64,000 bases of DNA from Paraburkholderia kirstenboschensis (GCF_904848585.1 NZ_CAJHCR010000001.1:434001-498000); one strand, 5' to 3'. Positions 45,916 through 55,790 are shown, counted from the first letter of the stretch. Numbers and translations are program-made. Notes: a model not told the origin generated them from the sequence alone.

Positions 45916-48900
45916 TTACTGCGGGTGCTTGTCCGTTTCCACTTGCTGCATCGGCGCAGAGTCGAGCGGCGGCAACGGCTTGCGTTCACGCACCACGCGC
46001 GGCGGTTTCACCGTCTGCGCGGCGGCTTCCTGTGCTGCGCGCAGCTTGTCGGCGTCTGTATTGACCCAGACGAGACCGGCTTGCTCCAGCACCGGCTTCA
46101 GAGCTTCAGCCGAGACGCCGCCGTTGAACGATGCTCGCGACGCCGACGGCGCTTGCGATGCCTGCACGGCTTCCGCGGCTTGCGGCGCGGCGGCGACAGG
46201 CGCCGGCTCGACCGCTGCCGGTTCGACAGCCGGCGCGACTGCTGCGACGACTGGTTTCGGCTCGACGATCTCCGGTTGCGGTGCGGGCTCTGCAACCGGC
46301 GCCGCAATCACTTCCGCAGGAGCGGCGGCAACAGGTTCAACGGGAGCCTGCGCGACTTGCGCTTGCGCTGCTGTTTCCGCTGCCGGCGCAACGACTGCTG
46401 CCTCTTCACGAACGACCGGTTCCACCAGCGATACCGTCTCCGCTGCAGCAGGTGCAGCCTGCGCCGGTTCGACCGGCGCCGTGGCTTGTGCAACAGGCGT
46501 TTGCGCGACCGGTTCAACGGCAGCCGGAGCAGCCGGCAGTTCGGCGACCGGCACGACCGTTTCCGTCTTCGCTGCCTTTTCGGCGGCGAGAGCCGGCGTT
46601 TCGGTTGCAGCGTGGAGTTCCGTGACGACTGCCGTCTCGGTTGCAACGGCGGCAACCACGACTTCCACCGGCGCCACTTCCTTCGCTTCCCGGACTTCGT
46701 TCACTTCCGGCTTCGATTCCACCGGCTGATGCGCGGTGCGCACCGGTGCATCGTCGCTGACGTTGACGTTGTCGCCTTCCGCTTCCGCGACGTCCGCAGC
46801 CAGGTTGCCGTTCACGTCTTCCTCACGCTCACGACGACCACCGCGACGGCCGCGACGGCGACGACGACGCTCTTCGCCCTCACGCGCCACTGCTTCCTGA
46901 TCGACCGGCGCAGCGTTGTCAGTAACGGCGGTCTGGTTTTGCGCCAGAGCCAGTTCTTCCGCGGTTTGGGCCTCGGCCTGGGTCAACGCGTCGGCGGTTT
47001 CTGTCTGCGGCTTGCGGCGCTCGCCACGCTCAGCGCGTTCGCCACGTTCGCGGCGCTCGCCGCGTTCCTGGCGCTCGCCACGCGGTGCGCCTTCCACCGT
47101 TTCAGCCCGCTCGCCGCCGCGATTGTCGCGCTCGCGGCTTTCACGGCCTTCGCGCGGTTCGCGTGCTTCGCGCGGCTCGCGGCCTTCACGTGCTTCGCGG
47201 TTGCCGCGCGGTTCGCGTGCCTCGCGCGGTTCACGCGGCTCACGGCCTTCGCGTGCTTCGCGCACCTCGCGGCCTTCGCGCGGCTCACGTTCTTCGCGAC
47301 GCTGCGAAGGCTGCTGGCCCTGACGGCCGCCGTTCGTAGCTTCGCCACGGGGCGCCGCATCGCGGCCACCCGCGCCAGTACGGCGATTGCGGTTGCGGTC
47401 GCCGCCGCGTTCGCCGGTGCGCTCACCGCGCTCCGAACGCTCGCCACGTTGTTGCGGACGCGCTTGCTTTTCGGTAGCCGCAGGCGCAACGGGCTCCGGC
47501 GCCGCCGGCTGCATGCCGAACAGATTTTTCAGCCAGCCGATGAAGCCGCCGCTCGCCTGCGTGACTGCGACCGGAGCCGCCGGCGCTGCGACCGGGCGAA
47601 CCGGCGCGCTCGGCGCCGGCTTCTCGGGCGTGATGCCCTTGACCGCCGCTTCCTGCTTCGGCTTCACTTCTTCGGTGCGCTTGCTGTAGCCGGTTTCCGA
47701 CTCCAACTCGCGAGCCGCTTCTTCGGCCATCTTCCACGAAGCGCGCGGTTCGTCGAGGCGAGCATCGTCATGACGCAGGCGTTCGAGCTTGTAATGCGGC
47801 GTATCCAGGTGCTTGTTCGGCACCAGCACGACGTTCACCTTGAAGCGCGATTCGATCTTGTTGATCTCCGAACGCTTTTCGTTCAGCAGGAAGGCGGTCA
47901 CCTCGACCGGCACCTGGCAATGGATCGCCGCGGTGTTTTCCTTCATTGCTTCTTCCTGAATGATCCGCAGCACTTGCAGCGCGGACGATTCGGTATCGCG
48001 GATGTGGCCCGTGCCGTTGCAACGCGGGCAGGTCACGTGGCTGCCTTCCGACAGAGCCGGACGAAGACGCTGACGCGACAGTTCCATCAGGCCGAAGCGC
48101 GAAATTTTGCCCATCTGCACGCGCGCACGGTCGTGCTTGAGCGCGTCTTTCAGGCGTTGTTCGACTTCGCGCTGGCTCTTGGCCGACTCCATGTCGATGA
48201 AGTCGATCACGATCAGGCCGCCCAGGTCGCGCAGGCGCAATTGGCGCGCGACTTCGTCGGCGGCTTCGAGGTTGGTGCGAGCGGCCGTTTCCTCGATATC
48301 TGCGCCCTTGGTGGCGCGGGCCGAGTTCACGTCGATTGCGACCAGTGCTTCGGTGTGGTCGATCACGATGGCGCCGCCCGAGGGCAGCGGCACAGTGCGC
48401 GAGTACGCCGTTTCAATCTGATGTTCGATCTGGAAGCGCGAGAAAAGCGGCACATCGTCGTGATAGCGCTTGACCTTGCTGACGTTGTCCGGCATCACGA
48501 TGTCCATGAAGGCGCGCGCCTGGTCATGAATTTCGGTGGTGTCGATCAGAATTTCGCCGATGTCCGGCTGGAAATAGTCACGAATCGCGCGGATCACGAG
48601 GCTCGATTCGAGATAAATCAGCATCGGCTGGCCGGCCGAACCGCTTTGCGACGCGGCTTCGATTGCTCGCCACAGCTGCATCAGGTAGTTCAGGTCCCAC
48701 TGCAACTCTTCGGCGCTGCGGCCAATGCCGGCCGTGCGCGCGATGATGCTCATGCCTTCCGGCAATTGCAGCTGCGCCATGGTTTCGCGCAATTCCTGAC
48801 GGTCGTCGCCTTCGATCCGGCGCGACACGCCGCCGCCGCGCGGGTTGTTCGGCATCAGGACCAGATAGCGGCCGGCGAGCGAAATGAACGTGGTCAGGGC

Positions 48901-49239
48901 GGCGCCCTTGTTGCCGCGCTCTTCCTTCTCGACCTGAACGATCAGTTCCTGACCTTCCTTGAGCGCGTCCTGAATGCGCGCGGAGCGCATGTCGACGCCG
49001 TCGCGGAAATACTGGCGGGCGACTTCCTTGAAGGGCAGGAAGCCGTGGCGGTCTTCGCCGTAGTTGACGAAACAGGCTTCGAGCGACGGCTCGATGCGGG
49101 TAATGATGCCCTTGTAAATATTGCCTTTGCGCTGTTCGCGCCCGGCGGTTTCGATGTCGATGTCGATGAGTTTTTGCCCATCGACGATGGCAACGCGCAG
49201 TTCTTCCTGCTGCGTCGCATTGAACAACATGCGTTTCAT
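45916..49239 (-). CDS. rne: Ribonuclease E
   Basis: RNase E initiates decay of most mRNAs and processes rRNA and tRNA. The 1107-residue product has the catalytic N-terminal half: S1 domain ([36 protein letters not shown]), the 5' sensor region, the DNase I-like catalytic part with [12 protein letters not shown] and IVIDFIDM (catalytic Asp residues), and the zinc link [12 protein letters not shown]. The C-terminal half is natively disordered: Arg/Glu repeats, then an Ala/Pro/Val-rich tail, as in degradosome scaffold regions. [10 protein letters not shown] gives a normal N-terminus; long leader sequence precedes it. Confidence 0.96.
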   Translation of the reverse strand: MKRMLFNATQQEELRVAIVDGQKLIDIDIETAGREQRKGNIYKGIITRIEPSLEACFVNYGEDRHGFLPFKEVARQYFRDGVDMRSARIQDALKEGQELIVQVEKEERGNKGAALTTFISLAGRYLVLMPNNPRGGGVSRRIEGDDRQELRETMAQLQLPEGMSIIARTAGIGRSAEELQWDLNYLMQLWRAIEAASQSGSAGQPMLIYLESSLVIRAIRDYFQPDIGEILIDTTEIHDQARAFMDIVMPDNVSKVKRYHDDVPLFSRFQIEHQIETAYSRTVPLPSGGAIVIDHTEALVAIDVNSARATKGADIEETAARTNLEAADEVARQLRLRDLGGLIVIDFIDMESAKSQREVEQRLKDALKHDRARVQMGKISRFGLMELSRQRLRPALSEGSHVTCPRCNGTGHIRDTESSALQVLRIIQEEAMKENTAAIHCQVPVEVTAFLLNEKRSEINKIESRFKVNVVLVPNKHLDTPHYKLERLRHDDARLDEPRASWKMAEEAARELESETGYSKRTEEVKPKQEAAVKGITPEKPAPSAPVRPVAAPAAPVAVTQASGGFIGWLKNLFGMQPAAPEPVAPAATEKQARPQQRGERSERGERTGERGGDRNRNRRTGAGGRDAAPRGEATNGGRQGQQPSQRREEREPREGREVREAREGREPREPREAREPRGNREAREGREPREAREPREGRESRERDNRGGERAETVEGAPRGERQERGERRERGERAERGERRKPQTETADALTQAEAQTAEELALAQNQTAVTDNAAPVDQEAVAREGEERRRRRRGRRGGRREREEDVNGNLAADVAEAEGDNVNVSDDAPVRTAHQPVESKPEVNEVREAKEVAPVEVVVAAVATETAVVTELHAATETPALAAEKAAKTETVVPVAELPAAPAAVEPVAQTPVAQATAPVEPAQAAPAAAETVSLVEPVVREEAAVVAPAAETAAQAQVAQAPVEPVAAAPAEVIAAPVAEPAPQPEIVEPKPVVAAVAPAVEPAAVEPAPVAAAPQAAEAVQASQAPSASRASFNGGVSAEALKPVLEQAGLVWVNTDADKLRAAQEAAAQTVKPPRVVRERKPLPPLDSAPMQQVETDKHPQ
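47010..47305 (-). repeat. Arg/Glu low-complexity repeat in the RNase E scaffold region
   Basis: About 300 bases code for a run of EPRE, EARE and GERRE-type tetra- and pentapeptide units, mostly Arg, Glu and Gly. This is a typical RNA-binding Arg-rich disordered segment of RNase E, and the repeat is coding, not a CRISPR or satellite array. Confidence 0.8.
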
Positions 49240-49971
49240 GGAACGGCTCCAGAGCGGCTCGGCCGGCGCGCGTCGCCTTCGCGGTTGTCAGTCGCGAGCG
49301 CGAAGCGGGCAGCGGCATGCCGCGCCTTATTGTGTTTTCACAAGCACGCTGGAGCGGGAAAAATGGCGGGAGAATTGCCTGAGAGGGCCCGGCTCCATAA
49401 AGAAGGAGCGCGGTGCCGCAGGGCACATGCGAACACGGCTTCAAATAACGACCCGACACGCCGCGGGTTCTGCCGGCAGACCTTCATAAGCCTTTCGTCC
49501 CCTCTCGCCGGTGCGCCAACTGGGCGCGTGACCGGAGGGTCGAAGGCTGCGGTCGTGCCGCAACGGGAAGTTCGCGCAAGCGGCGCGTCTTTTCCTGCTG
49601 GGGGTGTCTCGCCTCATTTTGACGTCGCCAAGTCTTGTACTTTCTACAAGACGCCATGGGCGCACGCCGTATTTTCGCAACTCGCAGCTTCCTACAGCAG
49701 GCGTAAGACGCCCGATACCGAAGCTGGAAGTTAAATTCTTTTTTACCAAAATTCCGTTACCGTCGAAGCCGACCTTGACCGAACGCGCCTGTGGGCGCCG
49801 TCCCTGCCGGGTACTGACCTCGTGCGTGCAACTTGTTGCATCTCATTTTCAGGGTGAGCAACCAGACCCCGGCGCAAGTAAAATAACGATTTACGCTTGC
49901 ACCTGCGCAATCCGCCCGAATTCCGGACACTGCGCCGGCCGCCGCAGACTGCTGGGCAAATTATATTCAGA
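49240..49971. other. Divergent regulatory region between rne and rluC
   Basis: About 730 bases with no gene, between the divergent rne and rluC starts. The half nearer rne probably forms a long rne 5' leader, the place where RNase E autoregulates in other bacteria. It contains a perfect inverted repeat GTCTTGTA-CTTTC-TACAAGAC (49632-49652) and an AT-rich patch near 49735-49755. TAAAAT at about 49879 is a possible -10 box for rluC. Confidence 0.55.
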
Positions 49972-51009
49972 ATGAAAGAGTTAGGCAAAATATCCCAGAA
50001 ATCGGTAACAAGCGCGGTCGCGAGCGATCAGGTCTCGGTGATCGAGATCGACGACAGCGCGGCCGGACAGCGCATCGACAACTTTCTCTTGCGGGTCTGT
50101 AAAGGCGTCCCCAAGAGCCACATTTATCGCATCCTGCGTAGCGGGGAAGTGCGCGTGAACAAGGGCCGGATCGACGCGCAGTACCGGCTCGAACTCGGCG
50201 ATCTCGTGCGCGTGCCGCCCATCCGCGTCGCGCAGCCCAACGAGGCGGCCGCCCACGCGCCGGTGCCCAGCGCGGAGTTCCGGACCATTTTCGAAGACGA
50301 ACACCTGCTCGTCATCGACAAACCGGCGGGTGTCGCGGTGCACGGCGGCAGCGGCGTCGCGTTTGGCGTGATCGAGCAGATGCGCGAGGCGCGGCCGCAG
50401 GCGAAATTCCTCGAGCTGGTGCATCGGCTGGATCGCGAAACCTCCGGCATCCTCATGCTCGCCAAGAAGCGTTCGGCGCTCGTGAATCTTCACGACCAGA
50501 TCCGCGAGAACAGGATGGATAAGCGCTACTATGCGTGCGTCCACGGCGAATGGGCGAGCGACTGGGGGCGCCGCCGCGCCGTCAAGGAGCCGCTGCACAA
50601 ATACCTGACCGCGGACGGCGAGCGGCGCGTGCGCGTGCAGGCCGACGGTCTGGCGTCGCACACGGTATTCAATCTGATCGACCGCTGGCCCGAGTATGCG
50701 TTGCTCGAAGCGGAGCTGAAGACGGGCCGCACGCATCAGATCCGCGTTCATCTGCAGCATCTGGAACTGCCGATCGTCGGCGATGCCAAATACGGCGACT
50801 TCGCGCTGAACAAGGCGCTCGCTCGTGCGAATGCTAGACCCGGGCTCAAGCGCATGTTCCTGCACGCTTACCGGCTGAAGCTTACGCACCCGGCAACCGG
50901 CGCGCCGCTGCAACTGGAGGCGCCGTTGCCGGCCGAGTGCCGGAATTTCATCGCGCAGCTCAACGAATTACGAAATGGGTCACACCCGGAGACGGCACCG
51001 CATGGCTAG
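49972..51009 (+). CDS. rluC: 23S rRNA pseudouridine synthase RluC
   Basis: RluC makes pseudouridine at positions 955, 2504 and 2580 of 23S rRNA. The 345-residue product has an N-terminal S4 domain (RIDNFLLRVCKGVPKSHIYRILRSGEVRVNKGR) and the RluA-type catalytic domain with HRLDRETSG at 151-159 (catalytic Asp154), then ELKTGRTHQIRVHLQHL. The ATG at 49972 is chosen, since the frame upstream has no similarity. The gene overlaps the HAD phosphatase gene by eight bases. Confidence 0.95.
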   Translation: MKELGKISQKSVTSAVASDQVSVIEIDDSAAGQRIDNFLLRVCKGVPKSHIYRILRSGEVRVNKGRIDAQYRLELGDLVRVPPIRVAQPNEAAAHAPVPSAEFRTIFEDEHLLVIDKPAGVAVHGGSGVAFGVIEQMREARPQAKFLELVHRLDRETSGILMLAKKRSALVNLHDQIRENRMDKRYYACVHGEWASDWGRRRAVKEPLHKYLTADGERRVRVQADGLASHTVFNLIDRWPEYALLEAELKTGRTHQIRVHLQHLELPIVGDAKYGDFALNKALARANARPGLKRMFLHAYRLKLTHPATGAPLQLEAPLPAECRNFIAQLNELRNGSHPETAPHG

Positions 51010-51661
51010 AGAGCAATTTGACCTGATCGTCTTCGACTGGGACGGAACGCTGATGGATTCGACCGCGCACATCACGCGCAGCATCCAGGCGGCGTGCCGT
51101 GATCTCGGTCTGCCGGTTCCAGCGGACGAGGCCGCGAGCTATGTTATCGGCCTCGGCTTGCGCGACGCGCTGCAAATCGCGGCGCCCACGCTCGATCCGA
51201 GCGACTATCCGCGGCTCGCCGAGCGCTACCGGTTTCACTATCTGGTGAAAGATCAGACCACCGAGTTGTTCGTCGGCGTGCGCGAAATGCTGCAGGAGTT
51301 GCGCGATCAGGGCTATCTGCTGGCGGTGGCGACGGGCAAAAGCCGCGTTGGACTTAACCGCGCGCTGGATCAGGTGCGGCTGACCAGCCTGTTCGACGGC
51401 ACCCGCTGCGCGGACGAGACATTCTCCAAGCCGCATCCGGCCATGCTGCACGAATTGACGCGCGAACTGGGGCAGGACCCGGTGCGCACGGTGATGGTCG
51501 GTGACACGACTCATGATCTGCAGATGGCGATCAACGCGGGGGTCGCCGGTGTTGGCGTTACCTACGGCGCGCATCCGGCCGGGTCGTTGAGCGCGCTGTC
51601 GCCGAAATACGTTGCATCTAGCGTCAGCGCGCTGTCGAGCTGGTTGAGGGAAAACGCATGA
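51002..51661 (+). CDS. HAD-family phosphatase, Gph-like
   Basis: A 219-residue haloacid dehalogenase-type hydrolase, similar to phosphoglycolate phosphatase. The nucleophile motif is VFDWDGTLMDS, followed by AVATGKSRVGLNRAL (motif II) and the KPHPAMLHEL and VMVGDTTHDLQMAINAG segments (motifs III and IV). The start at 51002 overlaps the end of rluC by eight bases; an ATG nine codons upstream is less likely. The substrate is not certain. The gene ends in an ATGA overlap with the Rieske gene. Confidence 0.9.
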   Translation: MAREQFDLIVFDWDGTLMDSTAHITRSIQAACRDLGLPVPADEAASYVIGLGLRDALQIAAPTLDPSDYPRLAERYRFHYLVKDQTTELFVGVREMLQELRDQGYLLAVATGKSRVGLNRALDQVRLTSLFDGTRCADETFSKPHPAMLHELTRELGQDPVRTVMVGDTTHDLQMAINAGVAGVGVTYGAHPAGSLSALSPKYVASSVSALSSWLRENA

Positions 51662-52074
51662 GCACCGGCGTGAGCGAGGGCGGGGGCGAGGCTACCGTGC
51701 AGGCGGTGCGGGTGTGCGCATCCGGGGAACTCGTGGACGGCGGCACGGGCGTGCGGCGTGCTGCCAGAATCGGCGCCGACGAAGTCGTGGTGTTTTTCGT
51801 TCGGTACGAAGGCCGTGTTCACGGCTATCTCAACCGTTGCGCTCACGTTCCAATGGAGCTGGATTGGGCAGAGGGCCAGTTCTTCGAATCGTCCGGTTTA
51901 TACTTGATGTGCGCCACACATGGGGCGATTTACGCGCCGGATACCGGCAAATGCGTAGGTGGTCCGTGCCGCGGCGCTAGACTACGGGCCCTGCAGGTAG
52001 ACGAGCGCGATACACCCGAGGGCCGCGCTGTGTTCTGGCTTCCCGACGGAGAGTTGCAACCCGCCGCGTCCTGA
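51658..52074 (+). CDS. Small Rieske [2Fe-2S] protein
   Basis: A 138-residue protein with one Rieske domain. The cluster-binding motifs are RCAHVPMELDW (CxH) and LMCATHGAIY (CxxH), separated by about twenty residues. It lacks an oxygenase domain and membrane segment, so it resembles soluble Rieske ferredoxins. Its translation is coupled to the HAD gene by a four-base overlap. The redox partner is unknown; position before a signal peptide peptidase gene is typical for Burkholderiaceae. Confidence 0.88.
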   Translation: MSTGVSEGGGEATVQAVRVCASGELVDGGTGVRRAARIGADEVVVFFVRYEGRVHGYLNRCAHVPMELDWAEGQFFESSGLYLMCATHGAIYAPDTGKCVGGPCRGARLRALQVDERDTPEGRAVFWLPDGELQPAAS

Positions 52075-52116
52075 TCCGCGTTTTGATCTGTCTTCCTCAA
52101 AAATTCCACTGCACGC

Positions 52117-53121
52117 ATGTCCGACAATTTGACGCCTGAAACGAAAGAACCGGCCATGAGCGACCGCAGCCGCGTTTCCGCCGACGAGCCCGGCTGGGAA
52201 CGCGCGGCACTCGAGCGCATAGCGCTCGCTGCGATCAACGAACAGCGCGCCGCGCGCCGCTGGAAAATCTTCTTCCGTCTGCTGTTCCTTGCCTTGCTGG
52301 GGCTGGTGATCTGGGTGGTGTTCATATTTTCCGGCGACAAGCTGGCGGCTACGGGCCGCCATACAGCGTTGATCGCACTTGATGGCGAGATCTCTGCCGA
52401 TACGAACGCTAACGCCGAAGATGTCAGTGCAGCGCTCGAAAGTGCGTTCGGCGACGCAGGCACTGCGGGGGTAATTCTCCGCTGCAACAGCCCAGGTGGC
52501 AGCCCCGTGCAAGCAGGTATCATCTACGACGAAATCCGTCGATTGCGTGCAAAACATCCGTCAATTCCGCTATATGTCGTCGTGGGTGACATGTGTGCGT
52601 CGGGCGGTTACTACGCTGCCGCCGCCGGCGACAAGATTTATGTCGACAAGGCGAGCATCGTGGGCTCCATTGGCGTGCTGATGGATAGCTTCGGTTTCAC
52701 CGGCCTCATGGACAAGCTTGGCATCCAGCGCAGACTGCATACATCTGGCGAGAATAAGGGCTTTTACGACCCGTTCTCGCCTGAAACGCCGAAGATGGAC
52801 CAGCATGCGCAAGAAATGCTCGACCAGATTCATGGGCAATTCATCGACGCAGTTCGACAAGGTCGCGGCAAGCGCCTGCACGAGACGCCCGACATGTTCT
52901 CCGGGCTCTTCTGGACCGGTCAGAAGAGCGTCGAACTGGGCCTCGCCGACGGATTTGGCGATGCCAACTATGTGGCGCGCGAGATTATCAAGGCGCCGGA
53001 CATCGTCGACTACACGGTGAAGGAAAGCATCACCGACCGCGTCGCGCGCAAATTCGGCGCGGCCGTCGGCAACGGCGCCGTGCACGCGATGGCTCTGGGC
53101 GGGAAGCTTAATTTGCGTTGA
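52117..53121 (+). CDS. Signal peptide peptidase A-type S49 protease
   Basis: A 334-residue membrane-anchored serine protease of the short (SppA36) form. One membrane segment lies at about 51-71 (IFFRLLFLALLGLVIWVVFIF). The protease domain shows GVILRCNSPGGSPVQAG, the catalytic Ser in GDMCASGGYYAA and the Lys region KIYVDKASIVGSIGV. It degrades cleaved signal peptides in the inner membrane. It is the last gene of the rluC-HAD-Rieske-S49 run and is followed by a terminator. Confidence 0.92.
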   Translation: MSDNLTPETKEPAMSDRSRVSADEPGWERAALERIALAAINEQRAARRWKIFFRLLFLALLGLVIWVVFIFSGDKLAATGRHTALIALDGEISADTNANAEDVSAALESAFGDAGTAGVILRCNSPGGSPVQAGIIYDEIRRLRAKHPSIPLYVVVGDMCASGGYYAAAAGDKIYVDKASIVGSIGVLMDSFGFTGLMDKLGIQRRLHTSGENKGFYDPFSPETPKMDQHAQEMLDQIHGQFIDAVRQGRGKRLHETPDMFSGLFWTGQKSVELGLADGFGDANYVAREIIKAPDIVDYTVKESITDRVARKFGAAVGNGAVHAMALGGKLNLR

Positions 53122-53146
53122 TCGGAGCGAAGGCCGCCAATACGAG

Positions 53147-53187
53147 AAGCCCCGCGCGGTCGTTCGGACCGGGCGGGGCTTTTTTGC
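53147..53187 (+). terminator. Terminator after the S49 protease gene
   Basis: AAGCCCCGCGCGG and CCGGGCGGGGCTT form an imperfect long stem followed by TTTTTT, about 26 bases after the stop. It lies between this gene and the convergent RsmI-like gene. Confidence 0.7.
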
Positions 53188-53214
53188 GCGGAACTGGCTG
53201 GGAGCCCGTCTCGT

Positions 53215-53934
53215 TCACGCCGCCAGTATCAGAAAAATCGCTGGCCGCTTATGCAGATCCAATGCTGGTTTCTTCTTCCAGTCGGCCACCGTGTGGCTGC
53301 GGATGGTTTCGGTTTGCAGCGTCAGATCCACAGCGACACAAACGAGTGTCGACGGTGCGCAGGTTGCCAGCAGGGTGTCCAGCAGTGCGCGGTTGCGATA
53401 CGGCGTCTCAATGAAGATCTGCGTCTGCTTGCTTTTGCGCGACGTCAGTTCGAGATCGCGCAGACGCTTGGCCCGTTCGGCCGCGTCGACCGGCAAATAG
53501 CCGTGAAAAGCAAAACTCTGGCCGTTGAGCCCGGACGCCATCAGCGCGAGCAGGATCGAGCTCGGCCCTACGAACGGCACGACCTTGACTCCGCGTTCGT
53601 GCGCCCGGCGCACCAGCAGCGCGCCCGGATCGGCTACCGCGGGGCAACCCGCTTCCGATACGAGGCCGGCGTCCGTGCCGGCCAGAACCGGCGCAAGCAG
53701 TTTGTCGATCTCGCCGGCCGGCGTGTTGACGTTCAGTTCGCGGATCTCGATTTCCTGGATGGGCTGCTCGGTGCCGACTTTCTTGAGAAATGCGCGCGTG
53801 GTCTTAGCGTTCTCGCCGATGTAGTACCGCAGCGCCGCGGCGCGGGCCCGCACCGGGGCAGGCAGGACGGCGTCGAGCGCGTCGGCGTCGCCTTCGCCTA
53901 GCGTGTTTGGAATCAGATAAAGCGTGCCGCTCAT
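53215..53934 (-). CDS. RsmI-like SAM-dependent methyltransferase (tetrapyrrole methylase fold)
   Basis: A 239-residue protein of the tetrapyrrole methylase fold to which RsmI belongs. It shows GTLYLIPNTLGEGD, TDAGLVSEAGCPAVADPGALLVRRAHERGVKVVPFVGPSSILLALMASG and QIFIETPYRNRALLDTLL. It is shorter and more diverged than canonical RsmI (16S rRNA C1402 methyltransferase), so it belongs to the second RsmI-like group seen in betaproteobacteria, and its target is not certain. The start overlaps maf by four bases. Confidence 0.85.
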   Translation of the reverse strand: MSGTLYLIPNTLGEGDADALDAVLPAPVRARAAALRYYIGENAKTTRAFLKKVGTEQPIQEIEIRELNVNTPAGEIDKLLAPVLAGTDAGLVSEAGCPAVADPGALLVRRAHERGVKVVPFVGPSSILLALMASGLNGQSFAFHGYLPVDAAERAKRLRDLELTSRKSKQTQIFIETPYRNRALLDTLLATCAPSTLVCVAVDLTLQTETIRSHTVADWKKKPALDLHKRPAIFLILAA

Positions 53935-54548
53935 TGCGCCCCCAATAGCGGATAGCCCGCCGTCAGCAGCATGTCCGAGAGCGCTATCAGCGGCAGGCCG
54001 ACGAGCGCAGTGGGATCGTCGGAATGGATAGCTTCGAGCAGCGCAATGCCGAGCCCTTCGGACTTGGCGCTGCCGGCGACGTCGTACGGCGTTTCGGCGA
54101 GGAGGTAGGCTTCGAGCGCTGCATCGGGCAGTTCGCGGAATCGCACGCGGGTGATCACGTCGACGCTCTGAGCGGTTCGCGAGCGGCTGTCGAACAGACA
54201 CAGTGCACTATGAAACAGCACCTCGCGGCCGCGCATCGCTTGCAATTGTGCGAGCGCCTTGTCGTGAGTGCCTGGCTTGCCGATTTGCAGGCCGTCGTAA
54301 GTGGCAACCTGGTCGGAGCCGATTACGAGGACGGCTTCGTCGGCGGAAAGCCCGTTGGCCACCGCTCGAGCCTTCGCTTCGGCGAGCCGCAGAGCGGTGG
54401 CGTCGGGCGATTCGTCGGCGTGAGCGGTTTCGTCGATCGCGGGCACCGCAACGTCGAATGGAATGCGAAGGCGTTCAAGCAACTCGCGGCGATACGGCGA
54501 ACTCGACGCCAGAATGAGGCGTGGCGGGCTTTTTGGGGAGTCTGGCAT
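53931..54548 (-). CDS. Maf-family nucleoside triphosphate pyrophosphatase (YceF type)
   Basis: A 205-residue Maf protein that hydrolyses modified or non-canonical NTPs, probably 7-methyl-GTP by similarity to YceF. Visible parts are LILASSSPYRRELLERL, DETAHADESPDATALRLAEAKA, VIGSDQVATYDGLQIGKPG and YLLAETPYDVAGSAKSEGLG. It is first in the maf-RsmI-like pair and is divergent from the yceD-rpmF operon, the same neighbourhood as in many proteobacteria. Confidence 0.9.
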   Translation of the reverse strand: MPDSPKSPPRLILASSSPYRRELLERLRIPFDVAVPAIDETAHADESPDATALRLAEAKARAVANGLSADEAVLVIGSDQVATYDGLQIGKPGTHDKALAQLQAMRGREVLFHSALCLFDSRSRTAQSVDVITRVRFRELPDAALEAYLLAETPYDVAGSAKSEGLGIALLEAIHSDDPTALVGLPLIALSDMLLTAGYPLLGAQ

Positions 54549-54864
54549 GGTCGATCAACGGCTGAAAGGGCGGGACGTACGAGGTTGTGCGCAGGTCGCG
54601 CTGGTACGAGCTTAAGTGTTTGACTCGAAAAGACAAAGCGGATATCATTTTGGGCTTTTCATCGGTATGCTTGCGTCAGGCGTCGCTCGCTGAAGGGCCG
54701 AAAGTGTGGCTGCAGGCGGTTGCTGCGGTCGCGCAGTTTAGCGGCAACACAATCGTGCATCGCTCAAGTTTCGCGGGCCTTCTCGCAGACTGATTTACCC
54801 AGTGACTTACGGGTGTTTTACGGTTGTTTTAACCGGCGAAATCATTGCCGACGCAGGAGCGCAC
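54549..54864. other. Divergent promoter region between maf and yceD
   Basis: About 316 bases between two divergent genes. No long hairpin or gene was seen. The 100 bases before yceD are AT-richer, with TTTTACGGTTGTTTTAACC just upstream of the ribosome site. Confidence 0.45.
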
Positions 54865-55509
54865 ATGACTCAACATCCTGGCAAGCCTGCAGGTCTGCCT
54901 GACCCGCATGAACTCGATCTGTTTGAATTTGCGCGGAGTGGACGGCAGGCCGCGGGTGTCGTGCGCGTCTCGCAACTGCCGCGCATGTTAAACGAAGTCC
55001 CGGCAGAAGCGCCAGAGCGCGACACCGCGTTCACGTGGCAAGCCGAAGGGGCGACGCAGCCGGAATTGCAGGACGACGGCACCGAGGGTCCTCAGCCTTA
55101 TTTGAGGTTGGCGATCCACGGCGCTGCATGGCTCGAATGTCAGCGGTGCATGACACCGTATTCGCAGCCGTTCAACGTCGACGCAACCTATCGGATCGTC
55201 AACACTGAGGCGGAAGCCGAAGAGTTTCCGCTCGACGAGGATGAAGTCGAAGTGATTGTGGGCTCACGCCAGTTCGATCTCGTCGACTTGATCGAAGAAG
55301 AGTTGCTGCTCTCCTTGCCGCTCGTGCCCAAGCATGAGGTTTGTCCCGAGGTGCACGAGAGTCTCGTCTCGGGTGTGGCCGGTGCCGAAGGCGAGGGCGA
55401 CGAAGCTCCGTTGGACGAAGCAGGTGAGGGCGGTGAGCCTGAGCGGCCGAATCCGTTCGCGGCGCTCGAAAGTCTCAAGCGCGGTGAGCCGGGCGACAAG
55501 AAGCATTGA
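54865..55509 (+). CDS. yceD: DUF177/YceD family protein, linked to 23S rRNA or ribosome metabolism
   Basis: A 214-residue YceD (DUF177) protein. The family core is LRLAIHGAAWLECQRCMTPYSQPFNVDATYRIV, with a CxxC zinc-like pair, and DEVEVIVGSRQFDLVDLIEEELLLSLPLVPKH. In plants and bacteria members are needed for 23S rRNA accumulation. It precedes rpmF, the conserved arrangement. AGGAG at 54855-54859 fixes the ATG at 54865. The C-terminus carries an acidic Gly/Glu extension. Confidence 0.9.
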   Translation: MTQHPGKPAGLPDPHELDLFEFARSGRQAAGVVRVSQLPRMLNEVPAEAPERDTAFTWQAEGATQPELQDDGTEGPQPYLRLAIHGAAWLECQRCMTPYSQPFNVDATYRIVNTEAEAEEFPLDEDEVEVIVGSRQFDLVDLIEEELLLSLPLVPKHEVCPEVHESLVSGVAGAEGEGDEAPLDEAGEGGEPERPNPFAALESLKRGEPGDKKH

Positions 55510-55610
55510 ACAGTTGCATAGGAGCGCGATGCGGGCGCATTGGCCATTCGGCCAATGGCGGACACCGGGTCGGGCTGTGTTAGAATCCGGAAAATTTTTA
55601 GGAGTTAGTC

Positions 55611-55790
55611 ATGGCAGTTCAACAAAACAAGAAGTCGCCGTCGAAGCGCGGCATGCACCGTTCGCACGATTTCCTGACGGCAGCGCCGCTGGCCGTCGAG
55701 CCGAGCACGGGCGAAGTGCATCTGCGTCACCACGTTAGCCCGAACGGCTACTATCGCGGCAAGAAAGTCGTCAAGACGAAGAACGACTAA
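55611..55790 (+). CDS. rpmF: 50S ribosomal protein L32
   Basis: A 59-residue L32 with the characteristic start [20 protein letters not shown] and the ending [15 protein letters not shown]. It lacks the zinc cysteine pairs of some L32 forms, as usual in betaproteobacteria. AGGAG lies seven bases before the ATG, and TAGAAT (55581-55586) is a possible -10 box. It is followed by plsX, the conserved rpmF-plsX-fab order. Confidence 0.97.

Noticed and set aside
47010..47305. Repetitive DNA that could be taken for a CRISPR or satellite array
   Set aside because: Units are short, degenerate and in frame with rne; no spacers and no cas genes.
45925..49734. A 1269-codon open frame on the plus strand opposite rne
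   Set aside because: It mirrors rne, has the composition of a GC-rich coding shadow (Arg/Leu/Phe-rich nonsense repeats) and no ribosome site; rne is the real gene.
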